Below the pieces are notes generated by a model that made no database searches, had not been told where the DNA came from, and saw only the letters and a program-made list of their open reading frames with translations. A stretch of 30,648 nt of DNA. Origin: a virus. The DNA lies in IMG/VR virus record IMGVR_UViG_3300038436_000184, positions 1 through 30,648 of that record, one strand, 5' to 3'. Made by a program: the position numbers and the translations under genes. Within the stretch, counting starts at the first letter, position 1. Every line of letters begins with the position of its first letter. Shown here one piece after another: positions 1 through 5,958 of this stretch.

Positions 1-68
1 ATCGCCTGCTCGTACTGTCCGCTTTCAAGAAGTAACCTGATTTCGACAATTCTACTGTCTAACACCAT
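1..68 (-). CDS. Start of next tail gene, truncated by the window edge (possible tape measure)
   Basis: An ATG at 66-68 opens a frame of about 22 codons (begins MVLDSRIVEIRLL) that runs off base 1. It overlaps the stop of the upstream chaperone-like gene by 17 bases, a common arrangement for translationally coupled tail genes. The short N-terminus recalls tape measure starts, and the position after an assembly chaperone is where a tape measure is expected, but too little is visible to assign it. Confidence 0.5.
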   Translation of the reverse strand, partial: MVLDSRIVEIRLLLESGQYEQA

Positions 69-708
69 AATTACCCCCGCAGTACTTTTCTTCGAGCCGC
101 TTTCGTTCTTTTGCGGAAATATTTTTTTGTCGAGCCGTCACCTTGCCGGTGTTGCTGTCGCTGTCGAATTCCTCGAGCCGGTCGATAATCGTCTGCGGCG
201 AGTGCTGCACCGCCGCCATGTCGGCCATTTGAATCAGGTCGCGGCGGGAAAACGAACGGATCATCGTCTGGATTTCTCCGGGATACATCGCGAGCACGTC
301 CGATTTTTTATACCCGTGCTCGGCGAATAACGCATAAAGGTTCTGGAGCCAATCCTCGTCATATTTCTTTTCCGGTGTTTCATTATCCTCTTTTGTCTGC
401 CGCCGGTTCATTTCATCCGCGGCGGCGTATATCGTCTCGTAGTCCGCTTCGGTAATTTCGAGAGTTTTCAGATTCCATACGACGAGTTCGGAGATATGGA
501 TAAGCGTTTTTCTCCGTTCCGCCAACGTATCTCCAATTCTGTAAAGAACGTTTACAAGCGGTTTTTTCGCGGTTTCAAGAATCTTTAAATACCCCGATAA
601 TACGTCGAAATCGAGCAGTTCGCCAAGCGTCAGCTTTTTTATGCGCGCCGTCTTGCCGTTTTCCAGCGCGATCTCTTTGTAAATATCCATCGAATCATAA
701 ATACTCAT
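52..708 (-). CDS. Putative tail assembly chaperone
   Basis: This 218-residue, mostly helical, charged soluble protein has no recognised catalytic motif. It lies between the tube-like gene and what looks like the start of the tape measure gene, the usual place of siphoviral tail assembly chaperones, which coat the tape measure during tail assembly. The C-terminal half (about residues 118-165: a W/L-rich helix, the FAEHGY segment, then SFSRRDL) resembles the T segment of G/GT-type chaperones. I see no obvious slippery site, so a G/GT frameshift is not supported. The start follows GGAGGCAGGTTTT and repeat R1 lies just upstream. Assignment is mainly by position. Confidence 0.5.
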   Translation of the reverse strand: MSIYDSMDIYKEIALENGKTARIKKLTLGELLDFDVLSGYLKILETAKKPLVNVLYRIGDTLAERRKTLIHISELVVWNLKTLEITEADYETIYAAADEMNRRQTKEDNETPEKKYDEDWLQNLYALFAEHGYKKSDVLAMYPGEIQTMIRSFSRRDLIQMADMAAVQHSPQTIIDRLEEFDSDSNTGKVTARQKNISAKERKRLEEKYCGGNYGVRQ

Positions 709-720
709 AAAACCTGCCTC

Positions 721-774
721 CGACCCCCAAGGAGGGGGGAAGTGCCGCGCGAAGGCATGGATGCCGAAGCCGGC
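721..774. repeat. Bipartite palindromic element R1
   Basis: Hairpin 1 pairs 724-728 with 734-738 (CCCCC/GGGGG). Hairpin 2 has an outer stem 744-747 with 771-774 and an inner stem 754-758 with 761-765 (GGCAT/ATGCC) around GG. The CCTC of the reverse-complement Shine-Dalgarno of the 52-708 gene abuts it. Confidence 0.85.
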
Positions 775-777
775 CTC

Positions 778-818
778 TGCCGCCGGGGGAGTCGAACCCC
801 CGTTATTACCGTCGCGGC
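778..818 (-). other. tRNA-like minihelix F1 (T-arm plus acceptor-like stem)
   Basis: On the minus strand a 5-bp outer stem (GCCGC/GCGGC) encloses an 11-nt bulge and a 6-bp stem capped by TTCGACT, which matches the tRNA T-loop consensus TTCRANY. There is no D-arm or anticodon arm. A copy identical over 41 nt lies at 24251-24291. It may be a tRNA 3'-half remnant or an RNA-processing signal in the operon transcript. Confidence 0.65.
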
Positions 819-856
819 CGCGTGACAGTTTTTTCCTGTCACTTTTTACTCGGTAG

Positions 857-872
857 CCGAGCGTAGCCGAGG
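857..872. repeat. REP-like repeat, family B, reverse orientation
   Basis: Contains CCGAGCGTAGCCGAGG, the reverse orientation of the CTCGRCTRCGCTCGR core found at 18937, 19348, 20024 and 25251. It lies directly after the stop codon of the tube-like gene. A small hairpin (GTGACAG/CTGTCAC) at about 821-841 lies between it and F1. Confidence 0.6.
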
Positions 873-1826
873 CTATGCCGCCACCGTAAACTTGCGCTGG
901 GTAATCCCCGCCATCGCGTTTCCGCTGATGTCCTGGATTCCGCCGACAAGCACCTGGTATGCCGCGGCCGCCGTTAACGGCGCGGTCGGGGTGAACGTGA
1001 TCTTCGACGTATTCGGCACGCCCGCGACTACGGTATGCACATACGCCCCGGCGACGACGGTCTTATCTGCGTCTTTGATCACCGTAACGTATTTCTGGAC
1101 GGCCATCCAGCTCTTGCACTCCTCGCCGAGAATCACTTCGATCACCGACGTCCCGTCCACATCCGCGAGTCCGGCGGCGTCGGCGGGAATAAGCGTCAAT
1201 ACGTCCGACACCTCCGCCTTGATCGACGAGACCGCAGGCGGGGTGACGTCGATATCCGCGATATCGGGATCGCCGCGAAGGACGACGTTATGAAGCGTCG
1301 GCTTGCTGTTGTCAATAAACGTCGCGAGTTCGCACGGAAACGAATGTTCTTCGGCGGGTTTGAACGTGATATTCAAATCCTTGATCGACGCGACTTTCCA
1401 GAACGTATAGTCGTCGTCGAGGAATAACGGATCGTCGTCCCCGCTGCCGTCCGCCGCGAGTTTGTTGATCGGGTGGATACGGAGCTTGACCGTCTTGTCC
1501 GTAATCCCTTCGTTGATTCGCGCGCCGAACCCGACCGCCTGATCCGCCCCGTCGGTGTAGAGTGTGGCTTGCGGCATACAGAGTATCAGGTTGTCGATTG
1601 TGGTTTCGGCGATATCGAATTTGATACTTCCGTCGAGGCCCGTCATCTTGTGATCGACCGGCGTATCCCCGAACTGGTGGAACTTCTGTTCCCTGTACTT
1701 GGGGACGAGATTGACTTCCACGTTGCCGAGCGTGAGGCCGACATTGCGTTCGCCGGTTCCGTTGTCGACATACAGCAGACACGGCCCCTGAATTACGTTT
1801 GCGATATTCCCGTAATTTGTTGGCAT
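873..1826 (-). CDS. Major tail tube-like protein with C-terminal bacterial Ig-like domain
   Basis: A 317-residue virion protein. The first ~200 residues (GPCLLYVDNG near the start, then a stretch rich in beta-strand residues with DHKMTGLDGSIKFD) look like the major tail proteins of siphoviruses, which stack as rings to form the tail tube. Residues ~205-317 form a separate domain, opening after a VTPPAVSSI linker and ending with TAAAAYQVLVGGIQDISGNAM, the hallmark of the SbsA/Big_5-type Ig-like fold that often decorates tail tubes. The ATG overlaps the end of the 31-residue gene upstream, with GGAGGG as ribosome binding site. No sheath gene is present. The tube call is from family resemblance and position. 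Confidence 0.6.
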   Translation of the reverse strand: MPTNYGNIANVIQGPCLLYVDNGTGERNVGLTLGNVEVNLVPKYREQKFHQFGDTPVDHKMTGLDGSIKFDIAETTIDNLILCMPQATLYTDGADQAVGFGARINEGITDKTVKLRIHPINKLAADGSGDDDPLFLDDDYTFWKVASIKDLNITFKPAEEHSFPCELATFIDNSKPTLHNVVLRGDPDIADIDVTPPAVSSIKAEVSDVLTLIPADAAGLADVDGTSVIEVILGEECKSWMAVQKYVTVIKDADKTVVAGAYVHTVVAGVPNTSKITFTPTAPLTAAAAYQVLVGGIQDISGNAMAGITQRKFTVAA

Positions 1827-1922
1827 TTAGATACCCTCCGACCCGCACGATGCGGGGAGTCCCGTGATAACAGGGATGTCATTGAGCGGGACGACTTTCT
1901 CGAACGTCACTTTTACTTTCAT
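1827..1922 (-). CDS. 31-residue protein whose C-terminal half is repeat R2
   Basis: ATG at 1920-1922 follows a good CGGAGGG site at correct spacing, and the TAA at 1827-1829 touches the ATG of the tube-like gene. The product begins MKVKVTFEKVVPLND and continues through repeat R2 as IPVITGLPASCGSEGI. Both ends are coupled to neighbours, so translation is likely. It could be a small gene invaded by the repeat, or a leader peptide whose translation feeds the tube gene. Confidence 0.5.
   Translation of the reverse strand: MKVKVTFEKVVPLNDIPVITGLPASCGSEGI
1839..1892. repeat. Bipartite palindromic element R2
   Basis: Hairpin 1 pairs 1842-1847 with 1851-1856 (CCCGCA/TGCGGG). The outer stem of hairpin 2 pairs 1859-1864 with 1887-1892 (GTCCCG/CGGGAC). 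One inner pair is A-C on the plus strand but G-U on the minus strand, favouring the transcribed minus strand. It abuts the CCTC of a Shine-Dalgarno sequence. Confidence 0.85.
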
Positions 1923-1938
1923 TTTTCCCTCCGTTTGA

Positions 1939-2217
1939 TTACTCAAATATCACATCGATCACGCCGTTCGACCGGAACGCCTTAAGCCTGAGTTCGTCGT
2001 CCGGCGTTACCCACGCTTCGATCGGGCCGTCCTTCCAGTAGTGCAGAGTTTTCCCGAACAGTTCGTCGAGACCCATCTTCCGCAGGTTCAGCATGACCTT
2101 CTTCTTGACCGTCACTACGGCCTTCCGTTTTCGACCCCCATAGATGGGGGGAGTGCCGGGATTCGACATGGATGTCGAATCCGGCGCCCGTGATTCTTTT
2201 TTCTTTACAATATCCAT
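1939..2217 (-). CDS. Hypothetical head-tail region protein carrying repeat R3
   Basis: A 92-residue protein with a strong GGGAGG site before MDIVKKK. Residues ~11-29 are encoded by repeat R3 (frame product includes PGTPPIYGG). The remainder (VKKKVMLNLRKMGL, then a segment ending GVIDVIFE) is a compact alpha/beta region I do not recognise. It occupies roughly the slot of the small Mu gp38-type gene between the terminator-like gene and the tail structural genes. An alternative start is the GTG after GGAAGG just downstream of the repeat, which would exclude R3. Confidence 0.55.
   Translation of the reverse strand: MDIVKKKESRAPDSTSMSNPGTPPIYGGRKRKAVVTVKKKVMLNLRKMGLDELFGKTLHYWKDGPIEAWVTPDDELRLKAFRSNGVIDVIFE
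2132..2185. repeat. Bipartite palindromic element R3 (inside a coding sequence)
   Basis: Hairpin 1 pairs 2135-2140 with 2145-2150. Hairpin 2 pairs GCCG 2155-2158 with CGGC 2182-2185 and has a long inner stem TTCGACAT/ATGTCGAA. It is very similar to R4 and R6. It is read in-frame as part of the 1939-2217 gene. Confidence 0.85.
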
Positions 2218-2235
2218 ATATTTCCTCCCATTGTT

Positions 2236-2715
2236 TTATACTACCGGCGGAATGTACGCCTCGAGGTCGTCCACGGCGCAGAACACGCTGAATTGGAATT
2301 CCAGTTCGACATCCGCGACTGCGTTCCCCCTGATGATCGTCGACGTGTCCGAGTACTCGATCATGCCGGGATTGATTCCGCAATGCTGGAGTCCGGTCGA
2401 ATGCTCCAGCACGGCGTACGGCGCGAGAGCATCGAGTATCGCGTTCATCCACCCGTCCGCTTCCGCTTCCGTTTTCCCGCAGACTGCGAGCACGATAGGC
2501 TGGAACACGTCGTACTTCCGTATCCGCATTTCCTTCTGGAAATTCGGTTCTTTTTTCATCACCGGTACGATCCGCGCGTTCTGCGACAGGATACTTGCCC
2601 ACGGCGCGAGCTTGTAAACCCCTTCCTCTTTCACATTGAGGTAGATTTTCCCGTCCGGGATCGTTGTCTGCGCGAGCACCAGCGTCTTCAGGTAATCCTT
2701 GAATATTGAAATCAT
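2236..2715 (-). CDS. Putative tail terminator / gp37-like (DUF1834-type) protein
   Basis: A 159-residue protein with the strand-helix pattern of tail terminator and completion proteins, which cap the growing tail: an N-terminal helix, a strand IPDGKIYLNV, a central strand-rich part, a helix EAEADGWMNAILDAL, and a C-terminal strand ELEFQFSVFCAVDD. In Mu the equivalent slot after gpG is gp37 (DUF1834). GGGAGGAAAAAGT precedes the ATG and abuts repeat R4. Assignment rests on position and general fold, not on a diagnostic motif. Confidence 0.45.
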   Translation of the reverse strand: MISIFKDYLKTLVLAQTTIPDGKIYLNVKEEGVYKLAPWASILSQNARIVPVMKKEPNFQKEMRIRKYDVFQPIVLAVCGKTEAEADGWMNAILDALAPYAVLEHSTGLQHCGINPGMIEYSDTSTIIRGNAVADVELEFQFSVFCAVDDLEAYIPPVV

Positions 2716-2727
2716 ACTTTTTCCTCC

Positions 2728-2781
2728 CGACCCCCACGGATGGGGGGAGTGCCGAGATTCGACATGGATGTCGAAACCGGC
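2728..2781. repeat. Bipartite palindromic element R4
   Basis: Hairpin 1 pairs CCCCCA 2731-2736 with TGGGGG 2741-2746 around CGGA. Hairpin 2 has outer GCCG 2751-2754 with CGGC 2778-2781 and inner TTCGACAT/ATGTCGAA. It lies directly upstream of the Shine-Dalgarno of the 2236-2715 gene. Confidence 0.88.
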
Positions 2782-2785
2782 GTTT

Positions 2786-2820
2786 CGTCACCCCGAGTTT
2801 ATCGAGGGGTTGTCGAGGTA
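2786..2820. repeat. REP-like repeat, family C (CCCCGAG...CTCGGGG type)
   Basis: Contains CACCCCGAGTTTATCGAGGGG, an imperfect palindrome of the widespread CCCCGAGCTTGTCGAGGGG type, also present at 19589-19613. It supplies the last residues (SRTSTTPR) and the stop codon of the gpG-like gene. Confidence 0.65.
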
Positions 2821-3308
2821 CGACTCACGAGCCAATCGCCGATCATGTCTTTTATTCCGTCGATATCCTGTTCGCTCCACCCAAGGTACGGCCGCGCGGG
2901 CATCTTGACCTCTTTGACGAATACGTCCTTCCCGTCCGCGCCGACGAAATGCAGGTATCCACCGTCCTTCGCTTTGATCGTTCCTCCGTACTGGTGGATC
3001 GCGCTGTACCGTTTATTCGACAGCACCGCGACCTCTCTGGCGGACGGACTGATCCGGTGAGTGACGCTTGCCGCGAGCTGGCCTTTATCCGTCAACGTTT
3101 TCCCGCCGGTTCGCTTAGCCCGTTCCGACGGTTTCCACGGTTTCCCCTGCGGATCGACCTGATCCTGAAACCGCGCCTGCGTCTGCGATACCTCGAAGAC
3201 CCCGATTGCGTCGAGAACCCGCGAGAAATCCTCTTTATCGAGTTCCGCGATGATCTGATCGAGGTTCTCGAACCCTTCGAGCCGGACGGTTTCGCTTGCG
3301 GTGGACAT
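2799..3308 (-). CDS. Phage virion morphogenesis protein, gpG / tail S family
   Basis: A 169-residue protein matching the Phage_tail_S / Mu gpG-type family, implicated in tail completion and head-tail joining. Visible signature: RFQDQVDPQGKPWKP, then a KTLTDKGQLAASV segment, a YSAIHQYGG segment, and MPARPYLGWSEQD near the C-terminus. These four blocks occur in this order in the family, at normal length. The last ~8 residues come from a REP-like repeat that replaced the native terminus. The start codon overlaps the end of the 71-residue upstream gene in a TGAAATG junction. Confidence 0.85.
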   Translation of the reverse strand: MSTASETVRLEGFENLDQIIAELDKEDFSRVLDAIGVFEVSQTQARFQDQVDPQGKPWKPSERAKRTGGKTLTDKGQLAASVTHRISPSAREVAVLSNKRYSAIHQYGGTIKAKDGGYLHFVGADGKDVFVKEVKMPARPYLGWSEQDIDGIKDMIGDWLVSRTSTTPR

Positions 3309-3309
3309 T

Positions 3310-3525
3310 TCAAACCCCGACGGAATGTGCGTGAATCGGTAAATCCCGATGCGCCCGGTACTTTAATCGCTTGAGGTTTCTTCCGAAATACTTGTTGCCG
3401 GAAGCTCCCGCCGGAGCGGTTTTGCTTCCTTTCCTGATGCGGCTCCAGTCGGTATTGAATATCGCGTAGTTATGTTCCCAGTGGCTGGATTGTCCCCACA
3501 ATAAATCGAATAATGACGTGCTCAT
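3310..3525 (-). CDS. Hypothetical 71-residue protein in the connector cluster
   Basis: A small basic protein (MSTSLFDLLWGQSSHW, then a KYFGRNLKRLKYR basic stretch) with no recognised family. GGAGG precedes the ATG and its TGA sits two bases from the gpG ATG, so it is likely translated. The 140 bp upstream hold the plus-strand promoter and terminator described separately. Confidence 0.5.
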   Translation of the reverse strand: MSTSLFDLLWGQSSHWEHNYAIFNTDWSRIRKGSKTAPAGASGNKYFGRNLKRLKYRAHRDLPIHAHSVGV

Positions 3526-3541
3526 AAATCCTCCGATTTTC

Positions 3542-3570
3542 TTGACTTTCCCGCTGTTTGATGCGATAAT
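3542..3570 (+). promoter_or_regulatory. Sigma70-type promoter on the plus strand, antisense to the late operon
   Basis: TTGACT at 3542-3547, a 17-bp spacer, and GATAAT at 3565-3570. It points away from the surrounding minus-strand genes and toward a terminator at 3645-3675. No open reading frame of size lies between them. Confidence 0.55.
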
Positions 3571-3576
3571 ATTAAT

Positions 3577-3675
3577 GCCAGCGGAGAACGTTTACTTACC
3601 TGAGTTTTTCGCGGAAGTCCCTCGTGGCGAGTGGGACAATCCATAACGCTCCAATTTCAGGGGCGTTATTTTTTT
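3577..3675 (+). ncRNA. Candidate ~100-nt plus-strand small RNA
   Basis: The interval starts at the expected initiation point of the 3542 promoter and ends at an intrinsic terminator. It contains a GTCCC...GGGAC hairpin at about 3617-3637. It is antisense to the intergenic part of the head-tail operon and to the last codons of the 3666-4070 gene. Called from promoter plus terminator only. Confidence 0.42.
3645..3675 (+). terminator. Intrinsic terminator (plus strand)
   Basis: AACGCTCC (3645-3652) pairs with GGGGCGTT (3660-3667) around a 7-nt loop, followed by ATTTTTTT. One pair is U-G on the plus strand but would be A-C on the minus strand, which supports plus-strand function. Confidence 0.65.
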
Positions 3676-4070
3676 AACCCCTCTATAAATCTCCAGAACT
3701 CCGCGACCAGCATTCCGGCCGTTTCAGCGAGAGCTTCTTCGCGCGCCTTTTGACGCTTGCTCTGCTTCCCGAGCTTGTACCCGAAATTCAGCTTGCCGGT
3801 ATTGATCTCGATGTACAGCAGCGCGGCGTGCAGGCATTCGTGCGTCAGGCTGTTCATCGTATCCCCTTCGAGATGCAGGTAAATGGTCCCGATGTAGGGA
3901 TGAGTGAGCGCACCCTTTCGTTTTATATCAGAAGTAAAGAAAGCCTCGTACTCGGAATACTCCCCCTTCAGACGCTGATCTAAAAGTCTCTGCATCCGGC
4001 GCCGCGTATCGCAGACGCACAGGTGAAACCGGAAATGCCCGTCCAGCGTGATATGTGTCCTGCGGATCAT
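3666..4070 (-). CDS. Small HEXXH metallopeptidase-like protein
   Basis: A 134-residue protein with a clear zinc-protease signature: HECLH (H77, E78, H81) inside a helix, then EEALAETAG (E112/E116) about 30 residues later as a possible third ligand. This layout matches minimal gluzincin-type metallopeptidases such as SprT- or IrrE-like domains. The substrate is unknown. It sits between the gp36-like gene and the connector genes, with its ATG overlapping the gp36-like stop, so it is made with the structural proteins. Roles could be virion maturation or removal of a host factor. The motif is clear, the function is not. Confidence 0.6.
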   Translation of the reverse strand: MIRRTHITLDGHFRFHLCVCDTRRRMQRLLDQRLKGEYSEYEAFFTSDIKRKGALTHPYIGTIYLHLEGDTMNSLTHECLHAALLYIEINTGKLNFGYKLGKQSKRQKAREEALAETAGMLVAEFWRFIEGLKK

Positions 4071-4504
4071 ACGAAACCGTCCAGATCGAACGGGGATTCC
4101 GGGGTGATATAGCTCGCTCTTGACGGCGGGGTGACCGCGCCGGTATCCGATGTTACCCCGATATCCGCCTTCTTGTCGGCAACCCGTTCGAGAAAGCGCA
4201 CTGCGTCCTTGTACTTCTCGAGGATCGCTTTTTCGCTCGAACCCTCGACCATACCCTTTCGGGTTACGACGTAATAAATCGCCATATCCACCGCGAGGTC
4301 GGTCAGGATTGCGGGCACCGGATCGAGAGGGAGGGCGTAACGTCCCCCGATATATCCGTCGATCCGCGACCCGGCCTTCGCGATCATCGCGTCGATCCTC
4401 GCCTCGATATCGGCATCCTCGTCCGTATCCGCGTCTGTCGCGTAGCTCTTCGCGGTGTCTTCGCCCATCGCGTCGTAAATATCCTCTTTCGTGCAGTAAG
4501 GCAT
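4067..4504 (-). CDS. Mu gp36-like head-tail connector protein (DUF1320)
   Basis: A 145-residue protein matching the DUF1320 family of Mu-like phages: MPYCTKEDIYDAMGE at the start, a helix with IDAMIAKAGSRIDGYIGGRYALPL, then a PAILTDLAVDMAIYYVVTRKG segment. Family members sit between the capsid and tail completion genes and are thought to be part of the neck. AAGGAG precedes the ATG. The last four bases overlap the downstream metallopeptidase-like gene. An EEDAD-rich acidic loop lies around residues 22-35. Confidence 0.8.
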   Translation of the reverse strand: MPYCTKEDIYDAMGEDTAKSYATDADTDEDADIEARIDAMIAKAGSRIDGYIGGRYALPLDPVPAILTDLAVDMAIYYVVTRKGMVEGSSEKAILEKYKDAVRFLERVADKKADIGVTSDTGAVTPPSRASYITPESPFDLDGFV

Positions 4505-4536
4505 AATTTCTCCTTATTTACAGCCTGCCTCATCAG

Positions 4537-4589
4537 CGACCGCATGGATGCGGAAGTCCCGCGCGGACAGGGATGTCCAAGAGCGGGAC
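4537..4589. repeat. Bipartite palindromic element R5
   Basis: Hairpin 1 pairs CCGCA 4540-4544 with TGCGG 4549-4553. Hairpin 2 pairs GTCCCGC 4556-4562 with GCGGGAC 4583-4589, with inner GGACA/TGTCC. The loops are TGGA and GGGA. It sits a little upstream of the gp36-like ribosome site. Confidence 0.85.
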
Positions 4590-4590
4590 G

Positions 4591-4645
4591 GCGGGGGGCT
4601 AATCCCGTCGTACGCCCAGTCTTTCGACTGGACGTTTCGGCTTTA
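4591..4645. repeat. Tetraloop hairpin repeat E1
   Basis: On the minus strand a 10-bp stem (ACGTCCAGTC with GACTGGGCGT) is closed by a GAAA tetraloop, followed by a GC-rich segment. A near-copy (E2) is at 20799-20855. One pair is U-G on the minus strand but A-C on the plus strand, pointing to the transcribed minus strand. It starts at the stop codon of the 4643-4918 gene. Confidence 0.7.
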
Positions 4646-4918
4646 CTTTTTCGTCACACCGAGCGGGGTTTCCGCCTTTTCAGCCGGGGCTTTCTTGGCT
4701 TCAAGCTCCGCCTTCATTCTGGCGTTCTCCGCGAGTATCGCGGCCATGTTCTCCGCCGTTGCGGGAGCGTCAACCTTCTGGTATACCGGCTTTCCGCCGA
4801 CCCGTTTCGCGAGGTACTTATCCGCGAGATCGGGCGGTACCGCGAACGGTTTACCCGGCCCTACGCGGCCGCTCAAGCTGAGCACGGAAATCTTCTTGAT
4901 CCAGATTCTATTATCCAT
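4643..4918 (-). CDS. Mu gp35-position hypothetical protein with C-terminal coiled coil
   Basis: A 91-residue protein starting MDNRIWIKK. The ATG at 4916-4918 follows CAGGAGGATAAAA, better than an upstream in-frame ATG that lies in repeat R6. The N-terminal half (SGRVGPGKPFAVPPDLADKYLAKRVGG) resembles the small proteins encoded after the capsid gene in Mu-like phages. The C-terminal third is a predicted helix (AENMAAILAENARMKAELEAK). The function is unknown; a capsid-associated or neck role is likely from position. Confidence 0.55.
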   Translation of the reverse strand: MDNRIWIKKISVLSLSGRVGPGKPFAVPPDLADKYLAKRVGGKPVYQKVDAPATAENMAAILAENARMKAELEAKKAPAEKAETPLGVTKK

Positions 4919-4929
4919 TTTTATCCTCC

Positions 4930-4983
4930 TGACCCCCATGGATGGGGGGAATGCCGAGATTCGACACGGATGTCGAAACCGGC
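4930..4983. repeat. Bipartite palindromic element R6
   Basis: Hairpin 1 pairs CCCCCA 4933-4938 with TGGGGG 4943-4948. Hairpin 2 pairs GCCG 4953-4956 with CGGC 4980-4983, with inner TTCGACA/TGTCGAA around CGGA. It abuts AGGAGG of the 4643-4918 gene and ends at the capsid stop codon. Confidence 0.88.
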
Positions 4984-5877
4984 TTATGCGTTCACGACTT
5001 TCGCCATCAATTGAGGGAACCCGAACCCGGCGTTACCCTCGGAGTCCACGCCGACGTCCACGGACTTGTCGGTGAACGTATTGTCGCGGGTGGCGACCGT
5101 GGGGCCCTGCGATTCGACGAACAGAAGGGGCTTCATACCCTGTTTTGTGCTGGAGAAGTACCAATCTCCCGCGTCGGCGAGACGTGCGTCGGATATCACT
5201 TCATAACGGCCGTACGCGGGGTTGTTCGATCCCGAGCGCATAGCGATTCCGACCGCTTCCTCGAACTTTCCGAGAGCTTCAGGCGGGCAGAGGATCAGGT
5301 CAGGGATGATGTTCAGTGCGCGTCCCTGATCGTTGGGGTAACGCGCCATCGCGGGGCGAAGAGTGGCGATATCGGTCAGGATATGTTCGGCCGTATCCAC
5401 GCCGGAACCCGTAAATAGGTTCTTGAACAGTCTGACACCGGAGATGTCGCTGAAGAACGGGATACCGTCGAACGCGAGTTCGGACTCGCCGAGTTCGAGG
5501 AGGTCGAAAACGACGTTAGCCGGATATTGGGAACGGAAGCCGGTCCCGACTTCGTTCACGCGTTGTTTCAGCATCTGCGACAGCTTTGTTCCCGAACGGT
5601 CGAATGCCTTTTTGTACAGCACCTTGATCCCTATCGACCACGCGCGCTTGCGGATCGTATAGTCGTAGCTCTTGAGCGATTCGATGGTGCGGGGCCCGAT
5701 CCATTCCATCAGCGAAGGAATCTGACCGATCCACTCGAACACCGTCAGGTTCTCGCTGTCCTGTATTTCGGACGTGAAAAGCTGGTAGGTGGTCGGTGTG
5801 TCGCGGAAAACGTTATTGAACTCGTCGCGCACCATCTTTTCGATACGGTTGAGTTCGTCGATTGAAATTCTCGGCAT
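4984..5877 (-). CDS. Major capsid protein, Mu gpT family
   Basis: A 297-residue major head subunit that assembles the icosahedral shell. The N-terminal region (DELNRIEKMVRDEFNNVF, TYQLFTSEI, then FEWIGQIPSLMEWIG and a YDYTIRKRAWSIGIKVLYKKAFDR block) matches the Mu-like gpT family closely, at the usual ~300 residues. The C-terminal half has the DLILCPPEALGKFEEA and NPAYGRYEVISDARL segments typical of the fold. It lies downstream of protease/scaffold and decoration genes, as in Mu. Repeat R7 directly precedes its ribosome site. Confidence 0.9.
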   Translation of the reverse strand: MPRISIDELNRIEKMVRDEFNNVFRDTPTTYQLFTSEIQDSENLTVFEWIGQIPSLMEWIGPRTIESLKSYDYTIRKRAWSIGIKVLYKKAFDRSGTKLSQMLKQRVNEVGTGFRSQYPANVVFDLLELGESELAFDGIPFFSDISGVRLFKNLFTGSGVDTAEHILTDIATLRPAMARYPNDQGRALNIIPDLILCPPEALGKFEEAVGIAMRSGSNNPAYGRYEVISDARLADAGDWYFSSTKQGMKPLLFVESQGPTVATRDNTFTDKSVDVGVDSEGNAGFGFPQLMAKVVNA

Positions 5878-5890
5878 TTAATTTACCCTC

Positions 5891-5945
5891 CGACTCGCAC
5901 GAGGCGAGAAGCCCCACGAATACATGGATGTAATAGAGTGGGGCG
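5891..5945. repeat. Bipartite palindromic element R7
   Basis: Hairpin 1 pairs CTCGC 5894-5898 with GCGAG 5904-5908. Hairpin 2 pairs GCCCCAC 5911-5917 with GTGGGGC 5938-5944, with inner TACAT 5921-5925 and ATGTA 5928-5932. The stems share little sequence with R4 but have the same architecture. It abuts the capsid-gene Shine-Dalgarno. Confidence 0.88.
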
Positions 5946-5958
5946 ATAACGACACTTT

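Noticed and set aside
721-774. Bipartite elements as simple rho-independent terminators
   Set aside because: No U-run follows on either strand, and they sit just before ribosome sites inside continuous operons.
892-1985. Long plus-strand open frames opposite the tube-like gene
   Set aside because: They mirror minus-strand genes in GC-rich codons, lack ribosome sites and coupling, and their proteins are rich in R, H and D without domain character.
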